Origin: Desulfarculales bacterium UBA696
GTDB taxonomy: Bacteria > Desulfobacterota > Syntrophobacteria > Syntrophobacterales > Syntrophobacteraceae
Reading direction: 5' to 3'
Assembly: GCA_002298995.1 (NCBI GenBank)
Contig: DBMO01000072.1
Coordinates: 1-64,000, forward strand
Length of the DNA: 64,000 nucleotides
Shown here: piece by piece, positions 1 through 7,478 of the stretch
Layout of the letters: each line of letters starts with the position of its first letter
How positions within the stretch are numbered: the first letter of the stretch is position 1
Made by a program: the position numbers and the translations under genes
The notes under the pieces: model-generated
Databases searched by the model: none
Told to the model about the DNA's origin: nothing
Seen by the model: the letters and a program-made list of their open reading frames with translations, nothing else

Positions 1-26
1 AGGGGCGGGCTGAAAAGCCCGCCCCT
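1..26 (-). terminator. GC-rich hairpin downstream of the AI-2E family permease
   Basis: An 11-bp near-perfect GC stem (arms about 1-11 and 16-26) encloses a GAAA-like loop. It lies 55 bases beyond the stop codon of the minus-strand permease. A T-tract for the minus strand would fall outside the window, so only the stem is visible. Confidence 0.5.
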
Positions 27-48
27 TGGCGTTCTATTTGGTGATTTG

Positions 49-79
49 CACGTGAGAGCTTCCATCCTCATCTCACGTG
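49..79. repeat. Inverted repeat CACGTGAGA/TCTCACGTG
   Basis: Perfect 9-bp arms at 49-57 and 71-79 flank a 13-base loop directly after the stop codon of the permease gene. It may be part of the transcript end together with the GC hairpin at 1-26, or an operator. No T-tract follows it. Confidence 0.35.
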
Positions 80-81
80 GC

Positions 82-1308
82 TTATCGTTTTGGCTTTTCA
101 GCAAATCTGGCTGCTTCTTCGGTGCACTCCAGTATTGCTTCCCGAATATCCGGTTCAGTGGAAGGTGAGATGCCTGCCTGCTTGCCTTCTCGTGCGAAGC
201 CGGGTATGTGCTCGAATTCATGGCGAATAAAAAGCACGAGAGGGATGGCAAGGATCAGCCCCGGAATGCCGAATATGGCCTCGCTCAACACCAGGGCTGC
301 CAATGAAACGGCCATCGGAAGGCTGACGATTCCTCCAATTATTCGCGAATTGAGAAAATATTCAAGTTTGTGAATGCTTATCAGCAGCGCCAGGCATACA
401 GCGGCGCCCCAAATTCCAATCGATACGAACGCAGTGAACACCAGGACGCTGTTCGAGATCAGGTTGCCAATTACCGGAAAAAGGCCGCAGAAAAAGACGA
501 TGAAAACCAGCAGAAATGGGTGAGGAAGCCCGAGGGTGAAGATTACGGCGCTCGATATCACCGTATTAATCAGCGATATAATTACCTGCCCGCCCATCAC
601 TCGCCTGAAATAAGCATAAAATATCCTCAGCCGCACCTGTATGAAGCGGTAGGCAAAGGCCATCAGGCTGCTCGGATTTCGGACAAATGTGTACTCAACC
701 CTCTCTGCCTCAAAATAGAAAAGAAGATTTATAGCCAATGCGAAGACAAACTGAATGAAGCCTTTGTAGATTGGAGTAAGGCTGTCGAGAAGAAAGTGGA
801 AAATCCTGGTGTTGGCCTGTTGCACCGCATCTTTAACCTGTTCCAGGTCGATGTAGGCGAAGAGGTCCCACCTCTCGGAGGATTCGCTCAGTTCCTCGAC
901 GATCTGCGTCTGAAGCTTGCTGCTAAGCTCCGGGAAATTCTTGGCAAGAAGGGGGACCACTTTGTAGGAAATCAGAAAAAGTGACAGGATTACCAGGAGA
1001 TACAGAATAGAGAACAACAGGCTCTTGGGTATAAAAGGCGCCAGCCTGTGAACATCCCGCGTCATGAAATCGGATATGAAGAAGAGAAAAAGAAGTGATA
1101 TGGAGAAAACCATGAGGTGAGAAAGCGAGAGTATGGCGACAATGCACAGAACAAAGGCATATCCGCATATATAAGGGTGACTTTCGACTACGGAATTGCG
1201 TTGTTTTTCCCAGATCGCCTCGGCTCCGACCTGGTGCCTCATTGTGCAGATCATCTCGTCAAGGTTGCCTCTGCGGGAGTCGGAGGTTGCTGATGTTTTC
1301 TCATCCAT
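82..1308 (-). CDS. AI-2E family transporter (PF01594-type permease)
   Basis: Multi-pass inner-membrane protein of 408 residues. Two adjoining hydrophobic helices near residues 46-81 and a third near 95-115 are followed by a soluble amphipathic stretch (about 120-180). Further helices run to about residue 375, ending in a short charged tail. This is the usual arrangement and length for the family, whose members are putative exporters (autoinducer-2, Na+/H+ antiport or unknown solutes), so the substrate cannot be assigned. The frame stays open to a TTG at 1389. The ATG at 1308 is preferred because AAGGCGG lies about nine bases upstream. The gene stands alone, separated from the glutamate synthase operon by that operon's terminator. 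Confidence 0.85.
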   Translation of the reverse strand: MDEKTSATSDSRRGNLDEMICTMRHQVGAEAIWEKQRNSVVESHPYICGYAFVLCIVAILSLSHLMVFSISLLFLFFISDFMTRDVHRLAPFIPKSLLFSILYLLVILSLFLISYKVVPLLAKNFPELSSKLQTQIVEELSESSERWDLFAYIDLEQVKDAVQQANTRIFHFLLDSLTPIYKGFIQFVFALAINLLFYFEAERVEYTFVRNPSSLMAFAYRFIQVRLRIFYAYFRRVMGGQVIISLINTVISSAVIFTLGLPHPFLLVFIVFFCGLFPVIGNLISNSVLVFTAFVSIGIWGAAVCLALLISIHKLEYFLNSRIIGGIVSLPMAVSLAALVLSEAIFGIPGLILAIPLVLFIRHEFEHIPGFAREGKQAGISPSTEPDIREAILECTEEAARFAEKPKR

Positions 1309-1471
1309 GGGTGTTTTCCGCCTTACATGAGAGAACCTGACGTTTTTGGACCCTGGAAGGAGCCTTTCCAGCAGTCTTAGTCCTTTCAACAGAGTCCTAC
1401 TAAGACTTATGAAAATATATCACGATATGGGCTTTGGCATCTCTAAAGTTCATTTTGTCGGAACTCCAGGG

Positions 1472-1512
1472 AAATAAAAAAAGCGCCCGTGGGCGGATGC
1501 CATGGGCGCTTT
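1472..1512 (-). terminator. Rho-independent terminator of the glutamate synthase operon
   Basis: Perfect 9-bp arms AAAGCGCCC (1480-1488) and GGGCGCTTT (1504-1512) read on the minus strand as a stem followed by TTTTTTATTT. It lies 27 bases after the stop codon of the last glt gene. This is the clearest intrinsic terminator in the window. Confidence 0.85.
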
Positions 1513-1538
1513 AGTTTAAGCAGATTATCTATCTTGTT

Positions 1539-3881
1539 CTACTCGATAGGCTCGTTGGCCACCAGGTCCCAAACTCCGCAGGGGCAGGCGCCGGCGCAGA
1601 AGCCGCAGCCGATGCACTTTTCGGGGTCGGCAACCATTTCGAAAGCATCGCCTTCAAGTTTGACGACAGTTTTGCGCGATATGGCCGCCTGCGGGCATAT
1701 GGTTGCGCATATTCCGCAGTCGCGGCAGGTGCCGCACGACGAGCAATTCGATGCGCACGACTCGACCCCGTCGAAGCCGGCCATGCGTGGATCGAAATAC
1801 TCCAGCTTTACGCGGGAATAGTCGATTTTTCTGCGCTGTTCCAGATCCTGTGGATCGCGGCCGGCCAGGATGGCGTCCATCTTTTCCGCGGCCTTGCGCC
1901 CAGCACCGATCGCATCGGTAAGGAGACCGAGTTTGACGGCGTCGCCAACCGCGAAAATCTTCGGGTCGGAGGTGCGGAAATCCTTGTCAACCTTGATGAA
2001 TCCGCGCTCGGTTGCGACGCTTTCAGGCAGAAAATCCAGGTCGGGCGTGTCGCCAACCGATATGATCACCGTATCGGCCGGGACCACCTCGCCGGATGTA
2101 AGCTCCAGTCCCTCATCGGTTACTGCCTTGCTGAAGCAGGGCCACCGAAATTTAGCGCCGGCGGCTTCGGCTTCCTTGCGTTCCTTGCCAAACGAGAGGG
2201 GTTCCTGGATATCGACCAGGGTAATCTCTTGCGCCCCGAGCCTGTGGGCTTCGGTGGCTGCATCGCAGCCCACGTTCCCCGCGCCGATAATCACCACGCG
2301 CTTCCCTACCTTGATCTTATTCTGCTTGCTCCGGCGAAGGAATTCGAGCGCCGGAATCAACTTTTCTTTTCCGGGGATCGGAATCACCCGGGGTTTCTGC
2401 GCCCCGGCGGCCACCACTATGAAGTCGAACTCCTCCTTCATATCTTCTATTTCAGATCGATCAAGGTGCCGGCTGAGGTTGACGTGAGGTATCGCTTTCT
2501 TTACGCGCTTGATCTCGGCGTCCACGACCTCGTCGGGTATTCTGGAACGGGGGATGAGGGCGGAGATTTTGCCGCCAAGCTCGGGCTGCATATCGTAGAT
2601 GACAGTCTCGTGGCCCATCCGGCGAAGCTGCCAGGCAATGGATATGCCGGCCGGTCCACCGCCGATTACGGCGATCTTTTTGCCGGTTTGAGGCGGGAGT
2701 TCGGGGGTTTTTGCGTTGATGCTTGCCCTGCCAAGCTGGCTGACATCCACAGGCGCCATCCGGGCGCTTTGCCTTGTGCAACTTTGCATGCAAAGGTTGG
2801 GGCAAAGATAGCCGCAAACCGATGCGGGAAAGGGCGTAAAGGCGAGGGCCAGGTCAACCGCCTCATCCACCCTGCCTTCGCGGATAAGCCGCCAGCGCTC
2901 ATGGACGGGTATTCCGGTTGGGCAGCTCGACTCGCATGGGGCGAGGAATTTGCGGTTTTCCCAAACCGGCACGTAGCGGCGCATATTGCCGTTGGTAATA
3001 AGGGGAATCGGACCCCTGTCGAACTCTACGAGGTCGCCGATCAATCCACCGCGCCCAAGTTCGGAATCCCAGACATTGCCGCGGAAATCGGCCATCGAGC
3101 GCCTGGGCTTTGCAACTTTTTCCTTCGGCGTGCGGGCCTCGAGCAACTGCCATTCGTCGCGGTTGGCGAGTTGGCCCAGCAGGTCTTTCTTCCCTATGGC
3201 CGCAAGGTATTTTTCGAGATTCCGAGCCAGCCATTCCCAATCATGGTCAAGAATAGGGATCTGCTTTGCATCGCGCTTGCTGTAGCCCTTGTGAGGCCCT
3301 CGAAAATAGATCCTGCCGCCCACCATTCCAACACCGGGCCGATGGCCGAGAACATTCTCGGTGTTCTGAGGGTTGTAGCCGCATACGACAGCTATACCGC
3401 CGGCCATGAATTCCGCGAAGTAGTCGCCCACGCCTCCGAGCACCCAAAGTTCGGGGGCCTCGAAACGGGGATTTTGCTTGGTCATTGTCATGCCGCGCGA
3501 GCCAATGTTTCCGGCGACGTATATCTTCCCCTGGGCCATGGCGTTTGCGGTACCGTTGGTCCCATTGCCGTGGACGATTATTTCCGCCCCGGCGTTGAGC
3601 CATCCAGTGTCATCGGAGGCCGGCCCAAAAACTTCGATGAGGGTGTTCGGAAAGCCCATAGACCCGACGCGCTGGCCGGGCGATCCTGTAATGGTGATGT
3701 GGACTTTTTCGTTTCCGGCCTTCCACAGCCTGCCCCCGATCCCGTGTTGACCGAAGGCCTCAATTTCCATGGTGCGGAATCCGCGCTCGACACCTTGCTG
3801 CATCCTCTCTTCCAGGATGCGAGACTCAATTCTATGCCCATCCTCCATTCCGGACAGGCGTAGTACCTTCTGGCTCTCCAT
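1539..3881 (-). CDS. Glutamate synthase GXGXG domain fused to GltD-like NAD(P)H oxidoreductase and ferredoxin
   Basis: 780-residue fusion. Residues about 30-205 form the glutamate synthase C-terminal beta-helix (glycine-rich, with the HGNGTNGTANAMAQG and GGIAVVCGYN segments). Residues 316-370 carry the GltD N-terminal cysteines (CESSCPTG, then CGYLCPNLCMQSC). An FAD-binding GGGPAG follows at 407-412 and an NAD(P)-binding GAGNVG near 530. The C-terminus holds cysteine-rich 4Fe-4S motifs, CRDCGICATICP and CIGCGFCAGACP. In the family this subunit passes electrons from NAD(P)H to the FMN subunit. It is last in a three-gene operon with the FMN and amidotransferase subunits. The ATG at 3881 has GGAG eight bases upstream. 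The terminal ferredoxin suggests ferredoxin may also serve as donor; that is inference. Confidence 0.9.
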   Translation of the reverse strand: MESQKVLRLSGMEDGHRIESRILEERMQQGVERGFRTMEIEAFGQHGIGGRLWKAGNEKVHITITGSPGQRVGSMGFPNTLIEVFGPASDDTGWLNAGAEIIVHGNGTNGTANAMAQGKIYVAGNIGSRGMTMTKQNPRFEAPELWVLGGVGDYFAEFMAGGIAVVCGYNPQNTENVLGHRPGVGMVGGRIYFRGPHKGYSKRDAKQIPILDHDWEWLARNLEKYLAAIGKKDLLGQLANRDEWQLLEARTPKEKVAKPRRSMADFRGNVWDSELGRGGLIGDLVEFDRGPIPLITNGNMRRYVPVWENRKFLAPCESSCPTGIPVHERWRLIREGRVDEAVDLALAFTPFPASVCGYLCPNLCMQSCTRQSARMAPVDVSQLGRASINAKTPELPPQTGKKIAVIGGGPAGISIAWQLRRMGHETVIYDMQPELGGKISALIPRSRIPDEVVDAEIKRVKKAIPHVNLSRHLDRSEIEDMKEEFDFIVVAAGAQKPRVIPIPGKEKLIPALEFLRRSKQNKIKVGKRVVIIGAGNVGCDAATEAHRLGAQEITLVDIQEPLSFGKERKEAEAAGAKFRWPCFSKAVTDEGLELTSGEVVPADTVIISVGDTPDLDFLPESVATERGFIKVDKDFRTSDPKIFAVGDAVKLGLLTDAIGAGRKAAEKMDAILAGRDPQDLEQRRKIDYSRVKLEYFDPRMAGFDGVESCASNCSSCGTCRDCGICATICPQAAISRKTVVKLEGDAFEMVADPEKCIGCGFCAGACPCGVWDLVANEPIE

Positions 3882-3934
3882 TTGCTACTCCGTCAGGGGC
3901 GGTTTGGACCACTGCCGCCCTTTTTCGCACGATT

Positions 3935-5593
3935 CTAGACCACGTAATTTATGTTGAGACGCTGCGCCGCATTGAAATCGTCTATGGCCAGTGCGTCAGA
4001 CATTCCTATTGGAAGCGAGGTAGACCTGCCAAGAGGCGCGACGATCTTCCTCAATTCGACGTCGAAAGAGAGGAATACGTCAACCAGTCGCTCTGCCACC
4101 TTTTCCGGATCGAGCCGCCTGTAAAGGCGCGGGTCCTGAGAAGTGATGCCCTTCGGACACAATCCGATGTTGCAGATATTGCACCGGTCGCCTTCAGATC
4201 CAACACAGCCGGCCGCGGCCTGCATGAGGTACTTGCCGGTCTGCACACCGCTTGCGCCAAGCATGATGAGAGCGGCTGCATTGGCGGCGAGTTTTCCGTT
4301 CTTGCCGGCGCCCCCGCCCGCAAAAATGGGGATTTCATTCTGTTTGCCGAGCTTTACAAGGTTGAGGTAGCAGTCGCGGATATTGCTTGCGATCGGGTGC
4401 CCCATGTTATCCATCGAAACGGAGTAGGCAGCGCCGGTTCCTCCGTCCTCGCCGCAAATGGAAAGGCCTCCCGCGTAGGCGTTTCTGGTGAGATTGTTAA
4501 GGACGGCAAGGGCGGTCGAGGTCCCGGAAATCTTGGGATAGACAGGCACCCTGAATCCCCAGGCCATGTACATGGACTGGATCATCTTGGCAACAGCTTC
4601 CTCGATCGAGTATTTCGTCTGATGGGTCGGCGGGCTTGGCAGGCTCACACCCGGCGGCACTCCGCGGATAGCCGCGATAAGCTTGTTCACCTTGTACCAC
4701 ATGAGCAATCCGCCGTCGCCCGGCTTGGCCCCCTGGCCGTACTTGATCTCGATTGCGCAAGGGTCTTCCTTCATCTCGGGCAGGGCATGTATTATCTCGT
4801 CCCAGCCGAAATAGCCGCTGGCAATCTGGAGTATCGTGTACTTCAAAAATCGGGAGCGAAGGAGGCGGGGCGGGCAGCCGCCTTCACCGGTGCACATCCG
4901 CACCGGCATTCCCAATTCCTCATTGAGGTATGCGATACCCATCTGGAGCCCTTCCCACATATTGGGAGAAAGCGCTCCGAAGGACATGCTGCCGATTATG
5001 AGGGGATAAATTTCCCGGACCGGCGGTATCCAGCCCTGTTCGCGATAGAGCTTGAGGTTCTCTTCCGGAGGAAGGATGCGGCCAAGGAGCGTCCGAAGCT
5101 CGAATTCGTGGCGTCCGGCATCGAGGGCCGGGTCGGTAAGCATCGAGATACGGGTGAACTTTATGCGGTCGAGCGTACCCTGGTTGAGCACATCTGGCGC
5201 GTTCCTGCGCCCGCCGCGGGTCCTCGGCTGGCCGCCTCGATTGATATGGTAGCGCTGCTTGTCGATTTCATCTGATTTGAGCGGAGTTATCGCACCGTTG
5301 GGGCATACAAGATTGCACATGGCGCAGCCCACGCATGCGTAGGCCGGATCCGTTTTCTGGCGAATCCCGTGGTAGACCGAGTAAACATTCGACGAGGTGG
5401 TCGATGGGCCGATTTCGGCAAGCGAAGGGATCTGGACCGCCCTCTTCCTGTGAACGCCGAGTTCGATTGCCTGAACGGGGCACACAGCCGTGCAACTCCC
5501 GCACAGCGTGCATTTTTCCTTGTTCCACTGAATCTGCCAAAGCAGGTCCTTCACGCTTAGTGAAGAAGGGCTAATGGCTCCGTTTGCGAACAT
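3935..5593 (-). CDS. gltB: Archaeal-type glutamate synthase, ferredoxin plus FMN-binding synthase domain
   Basis: 552-residue central subunit. Two 4Fe-4S motifs lie at the N-terminus (C28-x2-C31-x2-C34-x3-C38 and C87-x2-C90-x2-C93-x3-C97). The FMN/2-oxoglutarate-binding TIM barrel follows (about 190-510), with the typical GQGAKPGDGG and SGTSTALAVLNN stretches. A cysteine cluster RCNICNIGLCPKG near residue 465 corresponds to the iron-sulfur site of glutamate synthases. It makes glutamate from 2-oxoglutarate using ammonia delivered by the separate amidotransferase subunit. The amidotransferase and GXGXG domains found in the proteobacterial large subunit are encoded by the neighbouring genes. 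The ATG at 5593 follows a good GGAGG and overlaps the preceding gene by 37 bases, implying translational coupling. Confidence 0.93.
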   Translation of the reverse strand: MFANGAISPSSLSVKDLLWQIQWNKEKCTLCGSCTAVCPVQAIELGVHRKRAVQIPSLAEIGPSTTSSNVYSVYHGIRQKTDPAYACVGCAMCNLVCPNGAITPLKSDEIDKQRYHINRGGQPRTRGGRRNAPDVLNQGTLDRIKFTRISMLTDPALDAGRHEFELRTLLGRILPPEENLKLYREQGWIPPVREIYPLIIGSMSFGALSPNMWEGLQMGIAYLNEELGMPVRMCTGEGGCPPRLLRSRFLKYTILQIASGYFGWDEIIHALPEMKEDPCAIEIKYGQGAKPGDGGLLMWYKVNKLIAAIRGVPPGVSLPSPPTHQTKYSIEEAVAKMIQSMYMAWGFRVPVYPKISGTSTALAVLNNLTRNAYAGGLSICGEDGGTGAAYSVSMDNMGHPIASNIRDCYLNLVKLGKQNEIPIFAGGGAGKNGKLAANAAALIMLGASGVQTGKYLMQAAAGCVGSEGDRCNICNIGLCPKGITSQDPRLYRRLDPEKVAERLVDVFLSFDVELRKIVAPLGRSTSLPIGMSDALAIDDFNAAQRLNINYVV

Positions 5594-6687
5594 ATCCGGA
5601 CCTCCGAACGGTCTGAAGGAATTATGACCGTGTCTAGATGCATGGGCTGAAAATCTTTGCTCTTATCGCGATCGGGAATGGCAACGTCGAGGCCGCACAT
5701 TTCCGAGGAAAAAACGAATACGCCCTTTTTGCCCCCCGCTACCGCCGGCCGCAGCTTTTTGCGGTCCTGGACGAGGAAGATGCTGTTGTCGGGCAGGCGG
5801 CCCATGACGCAGTTCGGACCGTCTATGATGAGCCTGCGGCAGGTGTGCTTAAGCTGCTTGAGGAAATCACCATCGGGGTGGGCGAGAAGGTCCTCGTCCT
5901 GGAGCGGGGTGATGATGTGTTTGTATGACTCGATCCCCAATCCAAGGCGGCGCACCGTATAGTGGGCTATATGGGTGAAAACCTCGGAGTCGGACTGGTA
6001 GCCAACGTATCCGGGGAAGCCGCGCGACTGGAGAAACTCGCGAATGGGCACAAACGCCGTATTCTCGCCGTTTGTCATTGATGCAATTCCCTGAACGAAA
6101 AAGGGATGACAGGCGTAGAGATTGATGGCGTAATTCGTATTCTGGCGGCCCTGGGCAAGAATTACCCGCGCCCGAAGCTCCTCGTGATCCAGGCCCAGGT
6201 ATTCGGCAACCTTCAGCGGATCGCCAATTTCCTTTATCATTATCACGTCGGGCCAGAAGCTATAGACGATCATATCCTCGTGCTCTTCGCCCATGCGCCT
6301 TAGCTGGAGCCGGGTCTGCATGAGGCGAAGTTCGATCTCCGCCTGCGCGAGTCCTTCCCAGGATTCCGGATACTCGTAGGCGCGGATGAGATACACGTCA
6401 CGCTTGGGGGTGAGGGGCGGTGGCGTCTTGGGAGTCTTTACCGAAATCTTGTGCTTGGTCATGAAGCCAAGATTCATCATGAACTGATCGAGGCGCTTGA
6501 GTCCTTCATTGGTAAATATACCGGAAAGGATCGGGGCGCCCTTCAGTTCCTCGAAAGTCCCGCCAAGGTCGCTCAGAAATAGACCCACACCGGACCCGTC
6601 GTGCCCCTCGCGCATAACGTCCAGGGCATTTATGGCCACAATGGGGGACTGAGGCTCTTCACTGGTTATACTGAACAAACGGCACAT
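5557..6687 (-). CDS. Glutamate synthase glutamine amidotransferase subunit (class II GATase)
   Basis: 376 residues starting Met-Cys-Arg-Leu-Phe. Cys2 would be the N-terminal nucleophile after methionine removal, as in class II (Ntn) amidotransferases. Other family marks are the REGHDGSGVG segment (about 27-36), TNGENTAF (about 207) and an SDSEVF segment (about 235). It hydrolyses glutamine and supplies ammonia to the FMN subunit encoded downstream. It is first in the operon, and its 3' end overlaps the FMN subunit gene. AAGGAG lies 11 bases before the ATG at 6687. Just upstream of that RBS is a stable hairpin that could control translation. Confidence 0.9.
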   Translation of the reverse strand: MCRLFSITSEEPQSPIVAINALDVMREGHDGSGVGLFLSDLGGTFEELKGAPILSGIFTNEGLKRLDQFMMNLGFMTKHKISVKTPKTPPPLTPKRDVYLIRAYEYPESWEGLAQAEIELRLMQTRLQLRRMGEEHEDMIVYSFWPDVIMIKEIGDPLKVAEYLGLDHEELRARVILAQGRQNTNYAINLYACHPFFVQGIASMTNGENTAFVPIREFLQSRGFPGYVGYQSDSEVFTHIAHYTVRRLGLGIESYKHIITPLQDEDLLAHPDGDFLKQLKHTCRRLIIDGPNCVMGRLPDNSIFLVQDRKKLRPAVAGGKKGVFVFSSEMCGLDVAIPDRDKSKDFQPMHLDTVIIPSDRSEVRICSQTEPLALLH

Positions 6688-7017
6688 TGAACCCAGTTCT
6701 CCTTGAAGAAAATACGCTCACCCGTTCCGGAGTGAGCGAGCAGATGGCCTGATGAGGTCGGGGCGCAGTAAAAGCCGGAAAACCTCACTGGAGCAACCCA
6801 TGCAGTCCTGAGCGGAAAATATATCCGGTCAAGGAAAGTCAAGGTGCGCTGAAAAAAGCCGAGCTGAATTAGCAAAACTGAACAACTCTAGAATTTTTCA
6901 GTAATAATTAATTCCGGATGGCCAAATTATCAAATAAAACCGCATATTAGCAAGCCAAATCTGACGGCCTATATTCGAGAATTTGCTGAACGGCGAATTT
7001 TTCCAATCGGCTGCGCC
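6688..7017. promoter_or_regulatory. 330-base non-coding region: likely structured leader of the glutamate synthase operon
   Basis: No convincing gene was found here. Reading on the minus strand, a 9-bp stem (arms 6715-6723 and 6730-6738 approximately, CGCTCAC/GTGAGCG with two extra pairs) sits just before the RBS of the amidotransferase gene and is followed by a short T-rich run. Weaker complementary segments (GTGAGG and CCTC) occur about 30-90 bases further upstream. The far half (about 6880-7017) is AT-rich and is where a promoter would be expected. I could not match the leader to a known glutamine or other riboswitch. Confidence 0.35.
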
Positions 7018-7428
7018 TTACTGCTGGATAGCGCCTCGGGAATAAGAACCGTTGCAGGAATATCCGAAAAGCTTTGATGGATAAATAAATAACATTTTGT
7101 TGCGAAAAGTATAGGCGTATTTATTCCTGCAGTGGGACATGGCCGAATCAGAGTTGTCGAGCCCGTGGAGAAGAATAATCAGGAAGACAACGGCCAATGT
7201 CTCGAACACGGGTGCCCTGCCGTTTGTGGCGCGGCTGAGTAGGGAACCAATCATAAAGGCGAGAATTACGTCGAAGGGTGCAAGTTTCCCGAAAGACCGC
7301 CCGTGCGCAAATCGCGGGATGAGAACAGATGCAATGAAGACAATGGCTGCCACCATCGACATCTGCACTTGGCGGGTTAAACCTTCATAGCTCCCTTGAG
7401 CGAATATCAAGTTGATGAAGTCCTCCAT
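7018..7428 (-). pseudogene. Truncated YetF/DUF421-family membrane protein, probably broken
   Basis: The first ~95 residues match the DUF421 membrane domain: a helix at about 25-40, then FGKLAPFDVILAFMIGSLLSRA and a second helix ending LLH. Family proteins normally continue for another 70-140 residues with a cytoplasmic domain. Here the sequence after about residue 95 is unrelated, cysteine- and lysine-rich, and stops at 136. The switch lies close to a 79-bp AT-rich segment bounded by 10-bp inverted repeats (7053-7131), so an insertion or rearrangement probably removed the natural 3' end. The N-terminal half may still be translated. Start chosen at the ATG at 7428. Confidence 0.6.
7053..7131. 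repeat. 79-bp AT-rich segment with 10-bp terminal inverted repeats
   Basis: Perfect arms TGCAGGAATA (7053-7062) and TATTCCTGCA (7122-7131) enclose 59 bases that are much more AT-rich than the surroundings. It lies inside the 3' end of the DUF421 reading frame and supplies its abnormal C-terminus. It could be a small non-autonomous element or a remodelled terminator. No flanking target duplication is evident. Confidence 0.45.
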
Positions 7429-7478
7429 TTTGCGCTCTCATCCGAGGTGGGATTTGGGGGCGGCGAGAGACGATGTCC

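Noticed and set aside
2229..3863. 544-residue plus-strand open frame opposite the GXGXG-GltD gene
   Set aside because: Antisense to a gene whose family motifs and Fe-S cysteines are all in order; no RBS or recognisable domain in the plus frame.
6688..6900. Glutamine, cobalamin or SAM riboswitch before the glutamate synthase operon
   Set aside because: None of the conserved core sequences of those classes could be recognised; only hairpins are visible.
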